A stretch of DNA of 64,000 nt from Actinomycetes bacterium (lineage in GTDB: Bacteria > Actinomycetota > JAHEXW01). The stretch is from assembly GCA_023251915.1 (NCBI GenBank), contig JAHEXW010000005.1, forward strand, positions 1-64,000, in the 5' to 3' direction. The notes under the pieces were generated by a model. It worked only from the letters and a program-made list of their open reading frames with translations, searched no databases and had not been told where the DNA came from. The translations under genes were made by a program, and so were the position numbers. Below are positions 43,956-52,911 of this stretch, piece after piece; positions within the stretch are counted from its first letter, which is position 1, and the number at the start of each line of letters is the position of its first letter.

Positions 43956-45968
43956 CTAGAACAACCTCATAATCCGCAGAGCGATGCCGCCCAGCAATAA
44001 CGCCAGGACAACCGTTGTGGTAATAATCAAGGCGGCCCGCTTCCAACCGAGTTCCCGGCCGAGGACGGTGACGGCAGCCAAACAAGGAATGTAGATCACT
44101 GTGACAAGTCCATAAACGAACAGCTGGGTCTTGTCCATAAAGGTCAGCAAGTTATGGGCCGAATTACCATACTTGGCAACGGCAAAGGTCACCAAGAACT
44201 GCAGGGCCAGCTCTTTTCGAAGGACGGCGAAAATCAAGGCGACACCCGCAATCATCGGCAAGCCCAGCCAACCTTCCACCAATGGCTTCAGAGGCGCCGA
44301 TAGGGGCCATATCCAACCCGTTTCATACAGGCCGCCAAGCACCAGGCTGCCCCCGATTACTACAGGCAAGGCGACATAGAAGAACTCCCTAAAGCGCCAC
44401 CACGTCTTTTGCGCCATCGCCCTTAGCGACGGGCGCCGCAAACCGAACATCTCCATAACCAGCCCGGACGGCTCCCCCGGCAGAACCTTATTAATCCCCA
44501 ACCCCAGCAGCAGAATCAGCAACCCGCTGATTGCGAAGATGGCAAGGGCGTACCAGATGCCGGCGTAGCGCCCGACGCCGCCGATGACGACAGTGATCCG
44601 CGCGCTGCAAGGAACGAGGACGATCAGCAGGGAGGCGATCGTCTTCTCCCTCCTGGTCGTTAAGACGCGTGTACCGATTAAAGCCGGCACATTGCAGCCC
44701 ATTCCCGCAATCATCGGAATGACCGCCCGGCCATGCAATCCGAGTTTGTGTAGCATGGTGTCGGTTAGAAAAGCGATAGAGTTTAAGTAGCCCGAATCTT
44801 CCAGGACGGCGAGCATGAAATAGAAGACCAAAACGTAAGGCACACCGATTGTTAAAGCTGCCTCTATACCGGCATCAAAACCCCACAGAAGGGTTCGGGC
44901 CAGCTCTCCCTGGCCAAGAAAACCATGTACGATAAACTTGATTGCCGGTGACGCTGTCACGGCCCACCCTTGCGACATTACCAAGCTTAGATAGTTGCCG
45001 ACTACAAACAAGAATGTAAACAACAGCGCCAGAACCGCCAACATAATTGGAATGCCGGTCAACGGCTTAATTGTTAGGCCCCATAGCCGCTGGCTAAGCG
45101 GTTCGTCCGGACGGGCCATGGCGGTCGCCGTCTCGGCGATGACCCCAGCCAAACCGAACCTCTCTCGGCTGATTCGCGTCCCGGCTGATTCGCCGTGCTG
45201 CGCGGCTATCTTGGCGGCCAGGCGATCGGCTTCCGCGCCTACCTCTGCCCCGCCAGCGGCATCGGCGACTTTGCCCTTAATGTCCTTATCGTCCTCCAAC
45301 AACATAAGCGCCAGAGCGCGGGCCGGCAAACCGTACGGCACCGCGTCCATCTTGATAGCGACCGTGCTTGTCAGGGCCTCGATATCACTCTCGACGTCAC
45401 GGCCGTAACTGATGCGGATAGGCTTAATTTTCCGCTCCCCTGTCGCCACGCCGACGGCAGCGGTAAACGCCTCTGAGACGCCGCGGCCCTCGGTTGCCAC
45501 AGTCGGGATAACTGGAACACCTAAGAGAGAAGCCAAGCGATCAGCATCGACCGTCATGCCCCGCCGGCCCGCCTCGTCAACCAGGTTAAGCATCACGACG
45601 AGCGGGATTTTGAAATCAATCAGCTGGAGCAACATGAAAAGATTTCTCTCGAGGTTCGTCGCGTCCAGCACGTAAATAACCGCGCCGGGCGGTTCTTCAA
45701 ACAGAAAGCGGCGGGTAGCCATCTGGTCTTCTGCTGCTGCGCCGAACGAATAAGCGCCGGGCAAATCGATAACCCCGACCTTGTGTCCCTGGAAACTGGT
45801 GGTGCCTAGACAAAAATCTACAGTAACCCCGGGATAGTTGGCGCAAATAACCCCAACGCCCGTCAGTTGGTTAAAGATTGCCGACTTGCCGACATTGGGA
45901 TTCCCGGCCAATGCGACAGTGAAGTCGACAGGCTCACTGAACCGCCGGCTGATCACGCCATCAATCAT
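43956..45968 (-). CDS. feoB: ferrous iron transporter FeoB
   Basis: A 670-residue membrane GTPase for Fe(II) uptake. The N-terminal G domain has G1 GNPNVGKS, G3 DLPGAYS and G4-type LNLVDEAG. The membrane part has GMGCNVPALIGTR and VLVPCSARITVVIGG, the two Gate-like motifs with conserved Cys. It follows 15 bases after the DtxR-family gene, so the pair is one operon; the FeoA role appears to be carried by the regulator's C-terminal domain or by another locus. Confidence 0.95.
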   Translation of the reverse strand: MIDGVISRRFSEPVDFTVALAGNPNVGKSAIFNQLTGVGVICANYPGVTVDFCLGTTSFQGHKVGVIDLPGAYSFGAAAEDQMATRRFLFEEPPGAVIYVLDATNLERNLFMLLQLIDFKIPLVVMLNLVDEAGRRGMTVDADRLASLLGVPVIPTVATEGRGVSEAFTAAVGVATGERKIKPIRISYGRDVESDIEALTSTVAIKMDAVPYGLPARALALMLLEDDKDIKGKVADAAGGAEVGAEADRLAAKIAAQHGESAGTRISRERFGLAGVIAETATAMARPDEPLSQRLWGLTIKPLTGIPIMLAVLALLFTFLFVVGNYLSLVMSQGWAVTASPAIKFIVHGFLGQGELARTLLWGFDAGIEAALTIGVPYVLVFYFMLAVLEDSGYLNSIAFLTDTMLHKLGLHGRAVIPMIAGMGCNVPALIGTRVLTTRREKTIASLLIVLVPCSARITVVIGGVGRYAGIWYALAIFAISGLLILLLGLGINKVLPGEPSGLVMEMFGLRRPSLRAMAQKTWWRFREFFYVALPVVIGGSLVLGGLYETGWIWPLSAPLKPLVEGWLGLPMIAGVALIFAVLRKELALQFLVTFAVAKYGNSAHNLLTFMDKTQLFVYGLVTVIYIPCLAAVTVLGRELGWKRAALIITTTVVLALLLGGIALRIMRLF

Positions 45969-45983
45969 TCAACTCAACCCACT

Positions 45984-46652
45984 TTAAGACGCGGACGGCT
46001 TGACGAAAATGTGTTGTGCAACCTGACGGCCTAGGGCGTATTTGGCCCCGCGCGCTTTGACGATTATCGGCCCGCCAAACGGGGCAACTTCTTCAATCTC
46101 AACCATGACATCGGGCATCAAACCCAAGTTGGCCAGGTATTGCAGGAATTCGGGTTCCTCGTTGGTGATACGGGTTATGCGGCCTTTAGAACGAGCGCTC
46201 ATCCCGACCAGCGGCTCAGCTGTATCGGCTGCCACGGTACCGTCCGCCTCCGGAATCGGGTTACCGTGCGGACATGTAGCCGGGTTCCCTAGCGCCTCGG
46301 AAAGCTTCCGCTCCACCTTATCGCTGATCACATGCTCGAATTTGCAAGCTTCGTCGTGCAATTCATCCCACGGCACATCCAGCATGTCGGCGAGGAATCG
46401 TTCGCTCAAACGGTGGCGTCGGACCAAAGCGGCCGCAGCCGTCCGGCCGCGTTCGGTAAGATAGACGCCTTTGTATGGGGTGTGTGTGACTAGCTTCTGC
46501 GCCGTCAGCCGCTTGACCATTTCCGTCACTGAGGCCGGTTTTAACTTTAGGTGTTCGGCAAGCGCCTTTGTCTGAACGGCGCGATTCTCCTCTTCCAGGT
46601 GGAAAAGCGCTTCCAGATATTCTTCGACGCCCGCTGTTATCTTGGTCTCCAT
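45984..46652 (-). CDS. DtxR/IdeR-type iron-dependent regulator with FeoA-like domain
   Basis: A 222-residue metalloregulator. N-terminal winged helix (VQTKALAEHLKLKPASVTEMVKRL), a dimerisation/metal domain (RHRLSERFLADML, DEACKFEHVISDKVERKL, CPHGNPIP), and a C-terminal SH3/FeoA-like domain (PEFLQYLANLGLMPDVMVEI). It precedes feoB, and two TAGGTATACCTA-type palindromes lie at its start, so it probably represses itself and feoB when iron is sufficient. Confidence 0.93.
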   Translation of the reverse strand: METKITAGVEEYLEALFHLEEENRAVQTKALAEHLKLKPASVTEMVKRLTAQKLVTHTPYKGVYLTERGRTAAAALVRRHRLSERFLADMLDVPWDELHDEACKFEHVISDKVERKLSEALGNPATCPHGNPIPEADGTVAADTAEPLVGMSARSKGRITRITNEEPEFLQYLANLGLMPDVMVEIEEVAPFGGPIIVKARGAKYALGRQVAQHIFVKPSAS

Positions 46653-46687
46653 AGGTATACCTCACTATTGTTATTAGGTATACCTAA
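46653..46687. promoter_or_regulatory. tandem palindromic operators of the DtxR-feoB operon
   Basis: TTAGGTATACCTAA (46674-46687) is a perfect 14-bp palindrome, and AGGTATACCT (46653-46662) abuts the start codon and covers the ribosome site. They resemble DtxR/IdeR boxes (TTAGG...CCTAA). Centres are 23 bp apart, so dimers would bind about two helical turns apart on the same face. Confidence 0.8.
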
Positions 46688-46712
46688 CTATACCATAATT
46701 GCTTCCCTGTTG

Positions 46713-48104
46713 TTATGTTTGGAGGTATGCCGCTGCGGCTGAGACCATGACCCCATACTCGAGCACGTAGATAGGTATCATATATCTGATGTTCACTATC
46801 GGGTCGGCGAACAGCGCGAAGAATAGAGCGAAGACGCCGATGAATGTCAAGATGACGGCCGCAGCGCTGCCGCCGGGCAAGGCGCCCGGAATCCGGCGCA
46901 GAGCAGCAAATATTGCGATGATAATCAATAAACCTAGCAAAACCGCCGAATAGTTGCGATACAGCTTCGTCAACGCGGGGTGCCCCGCCGACATTCTTGA
47001 CTCCACGTAATCGGTCGATTGATTCCGGATCGCGAAGTTCAGCGCCTCAGTCGCGGGCGCCAGCAAATTGCCCGTGAAGTCACCAACCGTGGACCAAACA
47101 ATCTCCGGATAATAATGGCTCCAGGTCACCTCAGTGATCCTGTTCATGGCTGCGGCACCGCCATGTTTGTGTCCCAAAATCTTGTCCAGCACTACCCTGT
47201 TATAATACGTCGGCCATCTATCGCTAGTTATCGCGTCTTCACGTGTGATGATTTTCTTAATATCCGCCGGCAGATACTTATAGGCCTTGGCCAGCCTCGG
47301 CCAAGTGACTCGGGCGTACAGGGAGACTGCCAGGCTAGGCTGCGTTCGCTGCGCCGCCGCGCCCCGCCCGTAGTTGTTGATTATCGTTGCCCCGGCGAAA
47401 CCTACAGCTATCGCAACAATCAAGATAATTACTTTCGGGTGGAGGACGATTCTATGCTTGAGAGCCGCGGCGACCGCGAAGTAGAGCGCCACCGCTCCCG
47501 CAACCGCCAGACCGATTAGCAGCCGTTCCGGCCGTGTAATGGCCATCAGAGTATACGCGCCCATCACCGCGGCTCCGTACCCGTATCTAGCGCTGCCCTT
47601 GGCAAACAGGCCGACCAGGCTGGCGACAAAAATAATCGTGAACGACAGAGCGAACGAATCAGACAGAACGGATAGGTTATAATGCGCCACCAAGGGCGTC
47701 GTGAAGACAAACAACGCCAGACCGATGTTTATAGCGACGCTCTGTCGCTTGGCAGTCTGATCGGTGCCTCTTCTCGAGACGGGGCGCAACATTGTGAACA
47801 AATATAACAAGGATAGGTAGCTCACGATCAGCTGACACAAATAGACAATCGTCTGGTACGGTATCGGCAAGCGCGTTGACAACCACAGCGGTCCCCGCAA
47901 AAACAACGGATACAATATGGTCCTGAAGTTGTCCAACGCTAGGGTCTGCGCGAGGCGTAAATATTCCGGGGTATCACCGTATTGCGGAATGTGACCCAGA
48001 TTTCTAAGAATCCAAAAACCGCCCAAAAGCACCTGGGCGGCGCCTAAGGCGATTATCAGATAAAGTAGCGCTCGCTTGGTGCGCGGCTTTAGAAACTGCT
48101 TCAA
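46713..48104 (-). CDS. polytopic membrane protein, possible GT-C glycosyltransferase
   Basis: A 463-residue protein with about ten hydrophobic helices. The first external loop holds an Asp in IPQYGDTPEYLRLAQTL, the position where GT-C lipid-sugar transferases keep an acidic residue. No other family signature was recognised. Alone in its operon, divergent in function from the neighbouring iron genes. The GT-C proposal is inference from topology and the loop motif. Confidence 0.7.
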   Translation of the reverse strand: MKQFLKPRTKRALLYLIIALGAAQVLLGGFWILRNLGHIPQYGDTPEYLRLAQTLALDNFRTILYPLFLRGPLWLSTRLPIPYQTIVYLCQLIVSYLSLLYLFTMLRPVSRRGTDQTAKRQSVAINIGLALFVFTTPLVAHYNLSVLSDSFALSFTIIFVASLVGLFAKGSARYGYGAAVMGAYTLMAITRPERLLIGLAVAGAVALYFAVAAALKHRIVLHPKVIILIVAIAVGFAGATIINNYGRGAAAQRTQPSLAVSLYARVTWPRLAKAYKYLPADIKKIITREDAITSDRWPTYYNRVVLDKILGHKHGGAAAMNRITEVTWSHYYPEIVWSTVGDFTGNLLAPATEALNFAIRNQSTDYVESRMSAGHPALTKLYRNYSAVLLGLLIIIAIFAALRRIPGALPGGSAAAVILTFIGVFALFFALFADPIVNIRYMIPIYVLEYGVMVSAAAAYLQT

Positions 48105-48135
48105 GCTCTTTCTCCCCTATTCGCTTGAATTATAA

Positions 48136-48181
48136 CAAAAGAAGGTCCCCCCGGATGTTCGTCCGAAAGGAACCTTCTTTT
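48136..48181. terminator. bidirectional terminator beside tRNA-fMet
   Basis: AAAAGAAGG and CCTTCTTTT arms flank an inner GGA/TCC pair. It lies just after the tRNA-fMet 3' end on the minus strand and also faces the preceding plus direction. Confidence 0.85.
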
Positions 48182-48189
48182 ATACGCAT

Positions 48190-48266
<77 letters not shown>

Positions 48267-48328
48267 AGGTGAATTTAAAGTATACACCAGTCAGCCAGCT
48301 CGCGCCATATGTGACGAGAAGCGGTTAT

Positions 48329-48859
48329 CTAGATACCGAGTGAAACGAGCGCCGTCTTTTCGCTGCCGATTTTGGCGCTGCGAAGTTCGACCTGTAACCC
48401 CTTTGCTCCAGCCGGCACCTCGAACACGGCTCTGGTTGTGGCCTTCTCACCAGGTTGCAAGTTGCCAAACCAGACATTTTTCAGCCGGGTCGTTTCCTTC
48501 TTGCAGCAGGACGCCGAAGCCTCCAGGTTCATTTCGTAGAGCTGCTGATCGGCGTCGTAAAGCTTGGCCATCTCACCGTCAAACGCAGTTTCCGTTGTTC
48601 CAACGTTTTCCACATCCATCTCAACAACGACGTATTTGCCGTCCTTGAGTTCGAACGTGTTCCCGGCGGCGCCAACAGCCTTAGAGGTCTCAGCACCAGT
48701 AACCGTGAACTTCAGGTTATCTACGTTCACTGCCTCGCCGACCTTAACGACGGATCCGGTCGCTTTAGTCCCTGGGGAGCTGCAGCCGGCAACAATCAAC
48801 ATCAACATGCCCAAGCAAAGCGCGACTGCAAGGGATTTTCTTGCGGACGAATTTCTCAC
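48329..48859 (-). CDS. DUF4352-like lipoprotein
   Basis: A 176-residue protein with lipobox (IVAGC, Cys26) and an immunoglobulin-like DUF4352/Telomeric-repeat-like beta domain (KVGEAVNVDNLKFTVTG, YVVVEMDVENVG, LQPGEKATTRAVFEVP). A vicinal Cys-Cys (ASCCKK) is unusual. These exposed lipoproteins have no established function. Shine-Dalgarno AAGGAGGTG is present. Confidence 0.85.
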   Translation of the reverse strand: MRNSSARKSLAVALCLGMLMLIVAGCSSPGTKATGSVVKVGEAVNVDNLKFTVTGAETSKAVGAAGNTFELKDGKYVVVEMDVENVGTTETAFDGEMAKLYDADQQLYEMNLEASASCCKKETTRLKNVWFGNLQPGEKATTRAVFEVPAGAKGLQVELRSAKIGSEKTALVSLGI

Positions 48860-49017
48860 TTGGTATCACCTCCTTGTGGATTTAATGCAATTTACCGCAT
48901 ATTTCGAGATAAGAGACATCACGTGAAATTATTCACACTCTGTAACTATTATTCTATTCATTTCGGGGATGATTGTCAAGAAACCGTGAGCTCGGAACGC
49001 ATTAACAAGCTTCCCAT

Positions 49018-49782
49018 CTATGGCTCGATGAGATTGAAAAACGCTGTCCTGGCTTGCTTCTCGCGCCACGGGGTATGACCGCACCGATCGAGACGGACAA
49101 ACCGCCCGGCGGGCAAGGGCGCCACGGCAGCGGCGATTGCGCCAGCCGGGTGCGGATCGTAATCGCCGTGAATCGCCAAAACGGGAGGCTTCAGCCTGCT
49201 AAACGCGGTCAGCAGCTTTCCCGAGCGACGCAACGCGACAGCTTCCGGCCAGACCCCGGCAAACGTTTTGTAACTGTAGTCCACAGCCGATTCGGGGTCA
49301 TCAACAGGGTCAAATGTGTCGGCTCGATTGATTATCTGGCCAAGGCGGCGAAACAGATTGTCTTTGTCACCGTCCGGTGCGGCCAAAAAGGCCGTTATAT
49401 CCGCAACGCTATCGCGGTCTATCGCGGATAGACGCAACAGACGGGTCTCGTTGATTCCGGCTGCGTCTTTCTGATCCGGCGGTGGGCACCCGACCAGCAC
49501 AAGTTGACCAAACTTCTGGGCACTCTGGGTCGCGTAGATGACCGCAAGCCAAGCTCCCCAGGAGTGGCCGATCAGGGTAACCGAACCGTCGCATTTGGCA
49601 AGCGTTCTGTCCAGTTCGGCTAACTGGTCGGCGATCGATAGACCGGCAAACAGCGGTTCTAAAACACCGCGTGATTTCCCCAGCTCGACCGCCACGGGCG
49701 CCATCTCGCCCGCCGCTCCCGGCCCGCCGTGTACGACAACAACATTGTATGGAGGTTCACCGTAGGATCTGATTTTTTCCAT
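49018..49782 (-). CDS. alpha/beta hydrolase (proline-iminopeptidase-like)
   Basis: A 254-residue serine hydrolase. Oxyanion motif VVVHGGPGAAGE, nucleophile elbow GHSWG, acid HGDYDPHP and catalytic His in CGHTPW. The HGGPG motif is typical of prolyl iminopeptidases and related esterases. Substrate is unknown and the neighbours give no hint. Confidence 0.88.
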   Translation of the reverse strand: MEKIRSYGEPPYNVVVVHGGPGAAGEMAPVAVELGKSRGVLEPLFAGLSIADQLAELDRTLAKCDGSVTLIGHSWGAWLAVIYATQSAQKFGQLVLVGCPPPDQKDAAGINETRLLRLSAIDRDSVADITAFLAAPDGDKDNLFRRLGQIINRADTFDPVDDPESAVDYSYKTFAGVWPEAVALRRSGKLLTAFSRLKPPVLAIHGDYDPHPAGAIAAAVAPLPAGRFVRLDRCGHTPWREKQARTAFFNLIEP

Positions 49783-49891
49783 GGGTTCAGACTAGGGATT
49801 AAGGCTTGGCGGGTCAAGCGGACGTCGCTGGAACGACCCCCACGACCCAGAGGTTGCATTGATATCGAGCTTGCGGACCAAGAGCGGTATT

Positions 49892-49936
49892 GGGAGGTTG
49901 CTTCGTCGGCCAAAAACCGGCCTCCTCGCAATGACG
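49892..49936. repeat. dispersed repeat copy E
   Basis: GGGAGGTTGCTTCGTCGGCC...GCAATGACG. Its centre GGCCAAAAACCGGCCTCCTCG is nearly identical to that of the copy inside ricT. Confidence 0.85.
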
Positions 49937-49968
49937 CAATGCGTTATATGTCGTACAGAATCGCTCTA

Positions 49969-50003
49969 CGTCATTGCGAGCGAATGGAATGAGCGAAGCA
50001 ACC
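49969..50003. repeat. dispersed repeat copy F (inverted)
   Basis: CGTCATTGCGAGCG...GAGCGAAGCAACCT, inverted relative to copy E 33 bp away, so the two can form one large hairpin. Confidence 0.85.
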
Positions 50004-50013
50004 TACGAGACTG

Positions 50014-50030
50014 GCGCAGGCCGGGAGTTC
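50014..50030. repeat. inverted 17-bp copy of tRNA-Thr
   Basis: GCGCAGGCCGGGAGTTC on the plus strand equals the tRNA-Thr segment 50100-50116 read on the minus strand (anticodon 3' stem to T-loop). It is downstream of the tRNA and its terminator, similar in position to the inverted T-arms of the Gln and Glu elements. Confidence 0.85.
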
Positions 50031-50047
50031 TCATCCTTCAATTCCAC

Positions 50048-50072
50048 TAAAAAAGGACCCACGAAGGGTCCA
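50048..50072 (-). terminator. terminator after tRNA-Thr
   Basis: GGACCC-TTCGT-GGGTCC followed by a T-run on the minus strand. A further TCCACTAAA/TTTAGTGGA pair encloses it. Confidence 0.9.
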
Positions 50073-50079
50073 TCTTTAG

Positions 50080-50154
50080 TGGAGCCGGCGGGGAGATTCG
50101 AACTCCCGGCCTGCGCATTACGAGTGCGCTGCTCTACCACTGAGCTACACCGGC
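50080..50154 (-). tRNA. tRNA-Thr (anticodon CGT), CCA encoded
   Basis: Acceptor GCCGGTG/CGCCGGC, anticodon stem GCGCA/TGCGC enclosing CTCGTAA (anticodon CGT, reads ACG), T-arm GGGAG-TTCGAAT-CTCCC, discriminator T and encoded CCA. Confidence 0.95.
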
Positions 50155-50165
50155 ACGATTTCCAA

Positions 50166-51245
50166 TTATATCTTAGAAGAGGTTTCGCCGCTGTTTGCCG
50201 GTTTGGCCGTCTCCGATTTTTTGGGGTCGCGGCGCGGGCCGCGATTACGGCGGCGAGGCGGACGATTGCCCGGCGCGCCATTCTTATCCCCGGCCGCCGG
50301 CTTGCCGCCAGGCTTGCCGGATTCGCCAGCATCCTTGGGTCGTGTCGCTCCGTCATTGCCGGCCTTGCCGGCAGGCAGGCGAGGAGGCCGGTTTTTGGCC
50401 GACGAAGCGACCTCACCCGCCGGCGTTTTCTTTATCGCGCTGCGATCCACCGGACTGATATCGCTCAACAAAACCTGGATCTGCTTGTTTGTCTCTTCTA
50501 GCCCGACCAAGACGGCATCTTTGGGAGCGCAAAACCCGATGACCCGGCCGATACCCTCGGGCGTATTGACGTCGCGACCCATGTGAGGCGCGCGTTTGCG
50601 AAAATCGACATAGGCATCATTCTCATACTTCAGACAGCACATCAGACGGCTGCAGACACCGCTGATCTTTATCGGATTCAACGGCAGATTCTGTTCCTTG
50701 GCCATCTTGATAGAAACGGGTTCGAAATCGGCCAAGAAAGTCCGGCAGCACAAATCGCGTCCGCACGGCCCCAGTCCGCCGATAGATTTTGCCTCATCCC
50801 GTACACCGATCTGTCTCATCTCGATGCGCGTCTTGAACTCGGCTGCCAAATCCTTGACGAGCTCGCGGAAGTCCACGCGACCTTCTGCGGTAAAATAAAA
50901 TACTATTTTGCTGCCGTCAAATAAGCACTCCGTCTCGACAAGTTTCATCGGCAGCGCGTGTTTGCGAATCTTATCGTGCCCGACTTTTGATGCCTGGCGC
51001 TCTCTGTTCTTATTAGCCTCGTCCTTGGCGATATCGTCAGGCGTCGCTAAACGGGTGACTTTCTTCAATGGCATAATGACCTCGTCGGCCGCCAGCTCTC
51101 TGGCCGTAGCGATCACCTCGCCGATCTCGGTTCCTCGGTTTGTCTCGACAACAATCTTATCTTCCGCTTCCGGGCGCAGACTACCCGGGTCAAAATAGTA
51201 GACCTTGCCTGCTTTCTTTAATACAACCCCAATGACAGTGGGCAT
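50166..51245 (-). CDS. ricT: PSP1/RicT family protein with repeat-derived insertion
   Basis: A 359-residue protein. The PSP1 C-terminal domain spans about residues 1-270 (TNRGTEIGEVIATARELA, GGLGPCGRDLCCRTFL, KISGVCSRLMCCLKYE); the cysteines C-x5-C-C and C-x5-C-C match RicT, which binds Fe-S clusters in the Ric complex that adjusts RNase Y. The C-terminal tail (about 285-359) is Pro/Lys/Arg-rich and includes a stretch encoded by the dispersed repeat. It starts at the holB stop, the conserved tmk-holB-ricT order. Confidence 0.93.
   Translation of the reverse strand: MPTVIGVVLKKAGKVYYFDPGSLRPEAEDKIVVETNRGTEIGEVIATARELAADEVIMPLKKVTRLATPDDIAKDEANKNRERQASKVGHDKIRKHALPMKLVETECLFDGSKIVFYFTAEGRVDFRELVKDLAAEFKTRIEMRQIGVRDEAKSIGGLGPCGRDLCCRTFLADFEPVSIKMAKEQNLPLNPIKISGVCSRLMCCLKYENDAYVDFRKRAPHMGRDVNTPEGIGRVIGFCAPKDAVLVGLEETNKQIQVLLSDISPVDRSAIKKTPAGEVASSAKNRPPRLPAGKAGNDGATRPKDAGESGKPGGKPAAGDKNGAPGNRPPRRRNRGPRRDPKKSETAKPANSGETSSKI
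50351..50414. repeat. dispersed repeat copy G inside ricT
   Basis: Coding-strand reading GAGGTCGCTTCGTCGGCC...CGGCCTCCTCGC, then an extra 20-bp CTGCCTGCCGGCAAGGCCGG, then CAATGACG. It encodes EVASSAKNRPPRL...NDGATRP in frame. Apart from the extra segment it is nearly identical to intergenic copy E 450 bp away. Confidence 0.85.
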
Positions 51246-52270
51246 TATCCCTCCAGGCGAGCCACCGTTGGCGGCATGCAGTTAATGGCCAGTAAGGCCT
51301 CTTCCAACACCAAATCCTTATTGGCGTTAGTACGCAACGCATCTCCGGCGCGCGCCAAAATATCCAGCGCGGCGGCCGCGTTAGCCGAACTTATCCGTTC
51401 CGCGGCAAGCGTCAGCTGTGACGCTCTATCTTTGTTTATCAATAGCGACTCGTTTCCTGTTTCTCTCAGTACGATCAGGTCGCGGTACCAGGAACCGAGG
51501 ATCGCCAGGGCTTCGGCCTCAATTGAAGAGCCGTCGCCTTTGTCTTTCTCTTTAGCCAGCGGCAGCAAGGCATCCTTGGCCGCGAATACATCGATTATGC
51601 TTCCCTCGCTTATCTCCGCCGCGCGGTCCAAGATGATAGCTCGAATGTCGCCGGCCGCTCCCCCGATTACCAGCCGTTTCGCCTTACCGACAGAACCGCC
51701 TGATAGCGCCGTCGCAATCTCGGCGGCGTCGTCCTCCGCTCCGGCTGCAAGCAAAACCGACTGAATAACACGAGGCGGCACCGCCCGAAATACGACTTCT
51801 TGACAGCGAGACCGAATGGTCGGGAGCAGACTATCAGCGCCCGCTGCCGTCAGAATAAACGCGGCATAGGCGGGCGGCTCTTCCAGGTTCTTCAGAAGCG
51901 CGTTGGCTGCCTCTACTGTCATCAGGTGCGCGTCCTCGATGATGTACACCTTGCGCTTTCCTTCGAACGGTTTCAAGCCGATCGATTGTCCGATTTCACG
52001 AATTTGTTCGATCTTAAGGCTATTACCCGCCGGCTTGATGCTTTCGACATCCGGATGAGCGCCATTCTTAATCTTCATACAGACAGCGCAGCTCCCACAA
52101 CCGCCTTGCGCGCAGTTCAACGCAGCCGCAACACTCACGGCCGTGGTGCGTTTGCCAACTCCGTCCGGCCCGGTAAACAAATAGGCGTGGCTGGCAGTGC
52201 CGTGCTCTAAAATGTTTTCTAGGAAGGAAATAGCTTTTTCCTGGCCGACTATATCGTTGAAGATGTGCAC
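51245..52270 (-). CDS. holB: DNA polymerase III subunit delta'
   Basis: A 341-residue clamp-loader subunit. P-loop GPDGVGKRT, zinc module C-x4-C-x2-C-x2-C (CAQGGCGSCAVC), Walker B VYIIEDAHLM, and sensor 1 TIRSRCQEV. Immediately between tmk and ricT, the standard order. Confidence 0.94.
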   Translation of the reverse strand: MHIFNDIVGQEKAISFLENILEHGTASHAYLFTGPDGVGKRTTAVSVAAALNCAQGGCGSCAVCMKIKNGAHPDVESIKPAGNSLKIEQIREIGQSIGLKPFEGKRKVYIIEDAHLMTVEAANALLKNLEEPPAYAAFILTAAGADSLLPTIRSRCQEVVFRAVPPRVIQSVLLAAGAEDDAAEIATALSGGSVGKAKRLVIGGAAGDIRAIILDRAAEISEGSIIDVFAAKDALLPLAKEKDKGDGSSIEAEALAILGSWYRDLIVLRETGNESLLINKDRASQLTLAAERISSANAAAALDILARAGDALRTNANKDLVLEEALLAINCMPPTVARLEG

Positions 52271-52272
52271 GC

Positions 52273-52911
52273 TTAAATTATAGCATCAAGAAAGCTGTTC
52301 ACGGCGGCAATAACCTGCATGTGGATTGCCTTTGCGGGTTGGGTCGCGTCAAGCACACGGAAACGCTCGGGGTAGAACTCGGCTAGCTCCCGGAAGCCTT
52401 CCCGGACGCGCCTGTGGAAATCGATGTCGGCAAGCTCGATCCGGTCCAAGTCGTCGGGGCTGAGACGCCCCAGGGCCTGCTCGACCGGCAAATCCAAAAG
52501 CAGCGTCAGGTCCGGCATCAGGCCGCCGCTGGCCCAGTCGGATATCCGTCTAGCCTCTGCCACCGGCAGACCGCGGCCGTACGCCTGATAGGCGATAGTG
52601 GAATCAACATACCGGTCGCAAATAATAATCTTGCCGTCCCCTAAAGACGGCCGGAGAACTTCGGCAACGTGCTGGGCGCGGCTAGCAGCAAACAACAGCA
52701 GTTCACTCCGCGGATCCATGCCGGCAAATTCAGTCGAGAGCAATGTCTCGCGCAAGACGCGGCCGATTGCGGTCGCTCCCGGTTCGCGCGTGTGAACAAC
52801 CCCGTAGCCTGTCTCAATTAGATGCTCATATAGCATTTTGGCCTGCGTGCTCTTGCCGCAGCCCTCGATGCCTTCAAATGTTATGAAGCCGCCGTCGGAC
52901 TCGATGTCCAT
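52273..52911 (-). CDS. tmk: thymidylate kinase
   Basis: A 212-residue P-loop kinase: FEGIEGCGKSTQAKML, the DRX motif ICDRYVDSTIAYQAYGRG, and LLLDLPVEQALGR. The ATG at 52911 has AGGAG eight bases upstream and is preferred to the GTG at 52920. It overlaps the fumarase beta gene by 31 bases. Confidence 0.95.
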   Translation of the reverse strand: MDIESDGGFITFEGIEGCGKSTQAKMLYEHLIETGYGVVHTREPGATAIGRVLRETLLSTEFAGMDPRSELLLFAASRAQHVAEVLRPSLGDGKIIICDRYVDSTIAYQAYGRGLPVAEARRISDWASGGLMPDLTLLLDLPVEQALGRLSPDDLDRIELADIDFHRRVREGFRELAEFYPERFRVLDATQPAKAIHMQVIAAVNSFLDAII

